A DNA stretch of 6,272 nt from Methanospirillum sp. (GTDB taxonomy: Archaea > Halobacteriota > Methanomicrobia > Methanomicrobiales > Methanospirillaceae): positions 1-6,272 of the forward strand of contig JAQVIE010000080.1 of NCBI GenBank assembly GCA_028695895.1, written 5' to 3'. Positions 6,159 to 6,272 of the stretch are shown here, piece after piece. The notes beneath the pieces were generated by a model that searched no databases, was not told the origin of the DNA, and saw only the letters and a program-made list of their open reading frames with translations. Numbering within the stretch: the first letter of the stretch is position 1; every line of letters starts with the position of its first letter. The position numbers were made by a program, and so were the translations under genes.

Positions 6159-6195
6159 CCCGGAATAACCAAAACAATATGATGGTTATCCCGGG
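6159..6195 (+). terminator. Imperfect hairpin after aIF1A
   Basis: CCCGGAATAACC (6159-6170) pairs with GGTTATCCCGGG (6184-6195) in a 12-bp stem with one A-C mismatch and a 13-nt loop. It lies 15 nt after the aIF1A stop and is followed by an AT-rich stretch containing TTATTTTCT. It is likely a transcript end or an RNA-stabilising structure. No long T-run follows directly, so efficiency as a terminator is uncertain. Confidence 0.5.
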
Positions 6196-6255
6196 GTTTA
6201 CATAGCAATTATTTTCTATAGTAATATACATTCTTTTTCAGGAGATTAAATCCGC

Positions 6256-6272
6256 ATGAATTATGATTGCCC
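6256..6272 (+). CDS. Possible start of a downstream gene (3' partial)
   Basis: ATG 6256 opens a frame (MNYDC, then the edge). AGGAG (6240-6244) lies 11 nt upstream and an AT-rich TATA-like stretch (about 6215-6230) lies before it, after the hairpin that closes aIF1A. An alternative ATG is at 6263 in another frame. Only five codons are visible, so no function can be given. Confidence 0.3.

Noticed and set aside
1..6272. tRNA, rRNA, CRISPR, insertion sequence or defence genes
   Set aside because: I found no cloverleaf, no regularly spaced repeats, no transposase-like frame and no terminal repeats. All sizeable real frames are housekeeping genes.

Overview
The window looks like the chromosome of a hydrogenotrophic methanogenic archaeon. 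An archaeal-type (A-type) ATP synthase operon, a Thi4-type thiazole synthase, an archaeal TrmO and an archaeal initiation factor aIF1A lie side by side, and ribosome-binding sites and TATA-like boxes are of archaeal type. From the protein sequences I infer Methanomicrobiales, most likely Methanospirillum or a close relative. This is from memory of the families, not from a search. Nothing suggests phage, plasmid, IS or CRISPR content.

Layout. Positions 1-3631 (+) hold the end of an A1AO ATP synthase operon: atpA (catalytic A subunit, 5' end outside the window), atpB and atpD, tightly packed (19-nt overlap, then a 3-nt gap). After 36 nt comes thiE (3668-4285, +), then, past a weak terminator-like hairpin and a TATA-like box, thi4 (4360-5118, +). 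ThiE and Thi4 are consecutive in thiamine biosynthesis: Thi4 makes the thiazole moiety and ThiE joins it to the pyrimidine. trmO (5132-5557, -) meets thi4 tail to tail with 13 nt between. A 247-nt divergent intergenic region separates trmO from the gene for aIF1A (5805-6143, +). aIF1A is followed by an imperfect hairpin (6159-6195). A possible new gene starts at 6256 and runs off the window.

The best lead is the start of aIF1A. The reading frame encoding its conserved N-terminal part has no ATG, GTG or TTG between the upstream stop (5772-5774) and codon 44 of the protein. A near-perfect extended Shine-Dalgarno (GGAGATGATC, 5793-5802) sits exactly 8 nt, counted from GGAG, ahead of an in-frame ATC at 5805. 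That is the same spacing as atpB has to its ATG. An initiation factor apparently started at a codon that initiation should reject recalls the AUU-started, self-regulated infC of E. coli. A sequencing error or frameshift must be excluded first. A second, smaller observation is a proline-to-glycine change in the A-subunit P-loop (GGFGTGKT instead of the usual GPFGSGKT).
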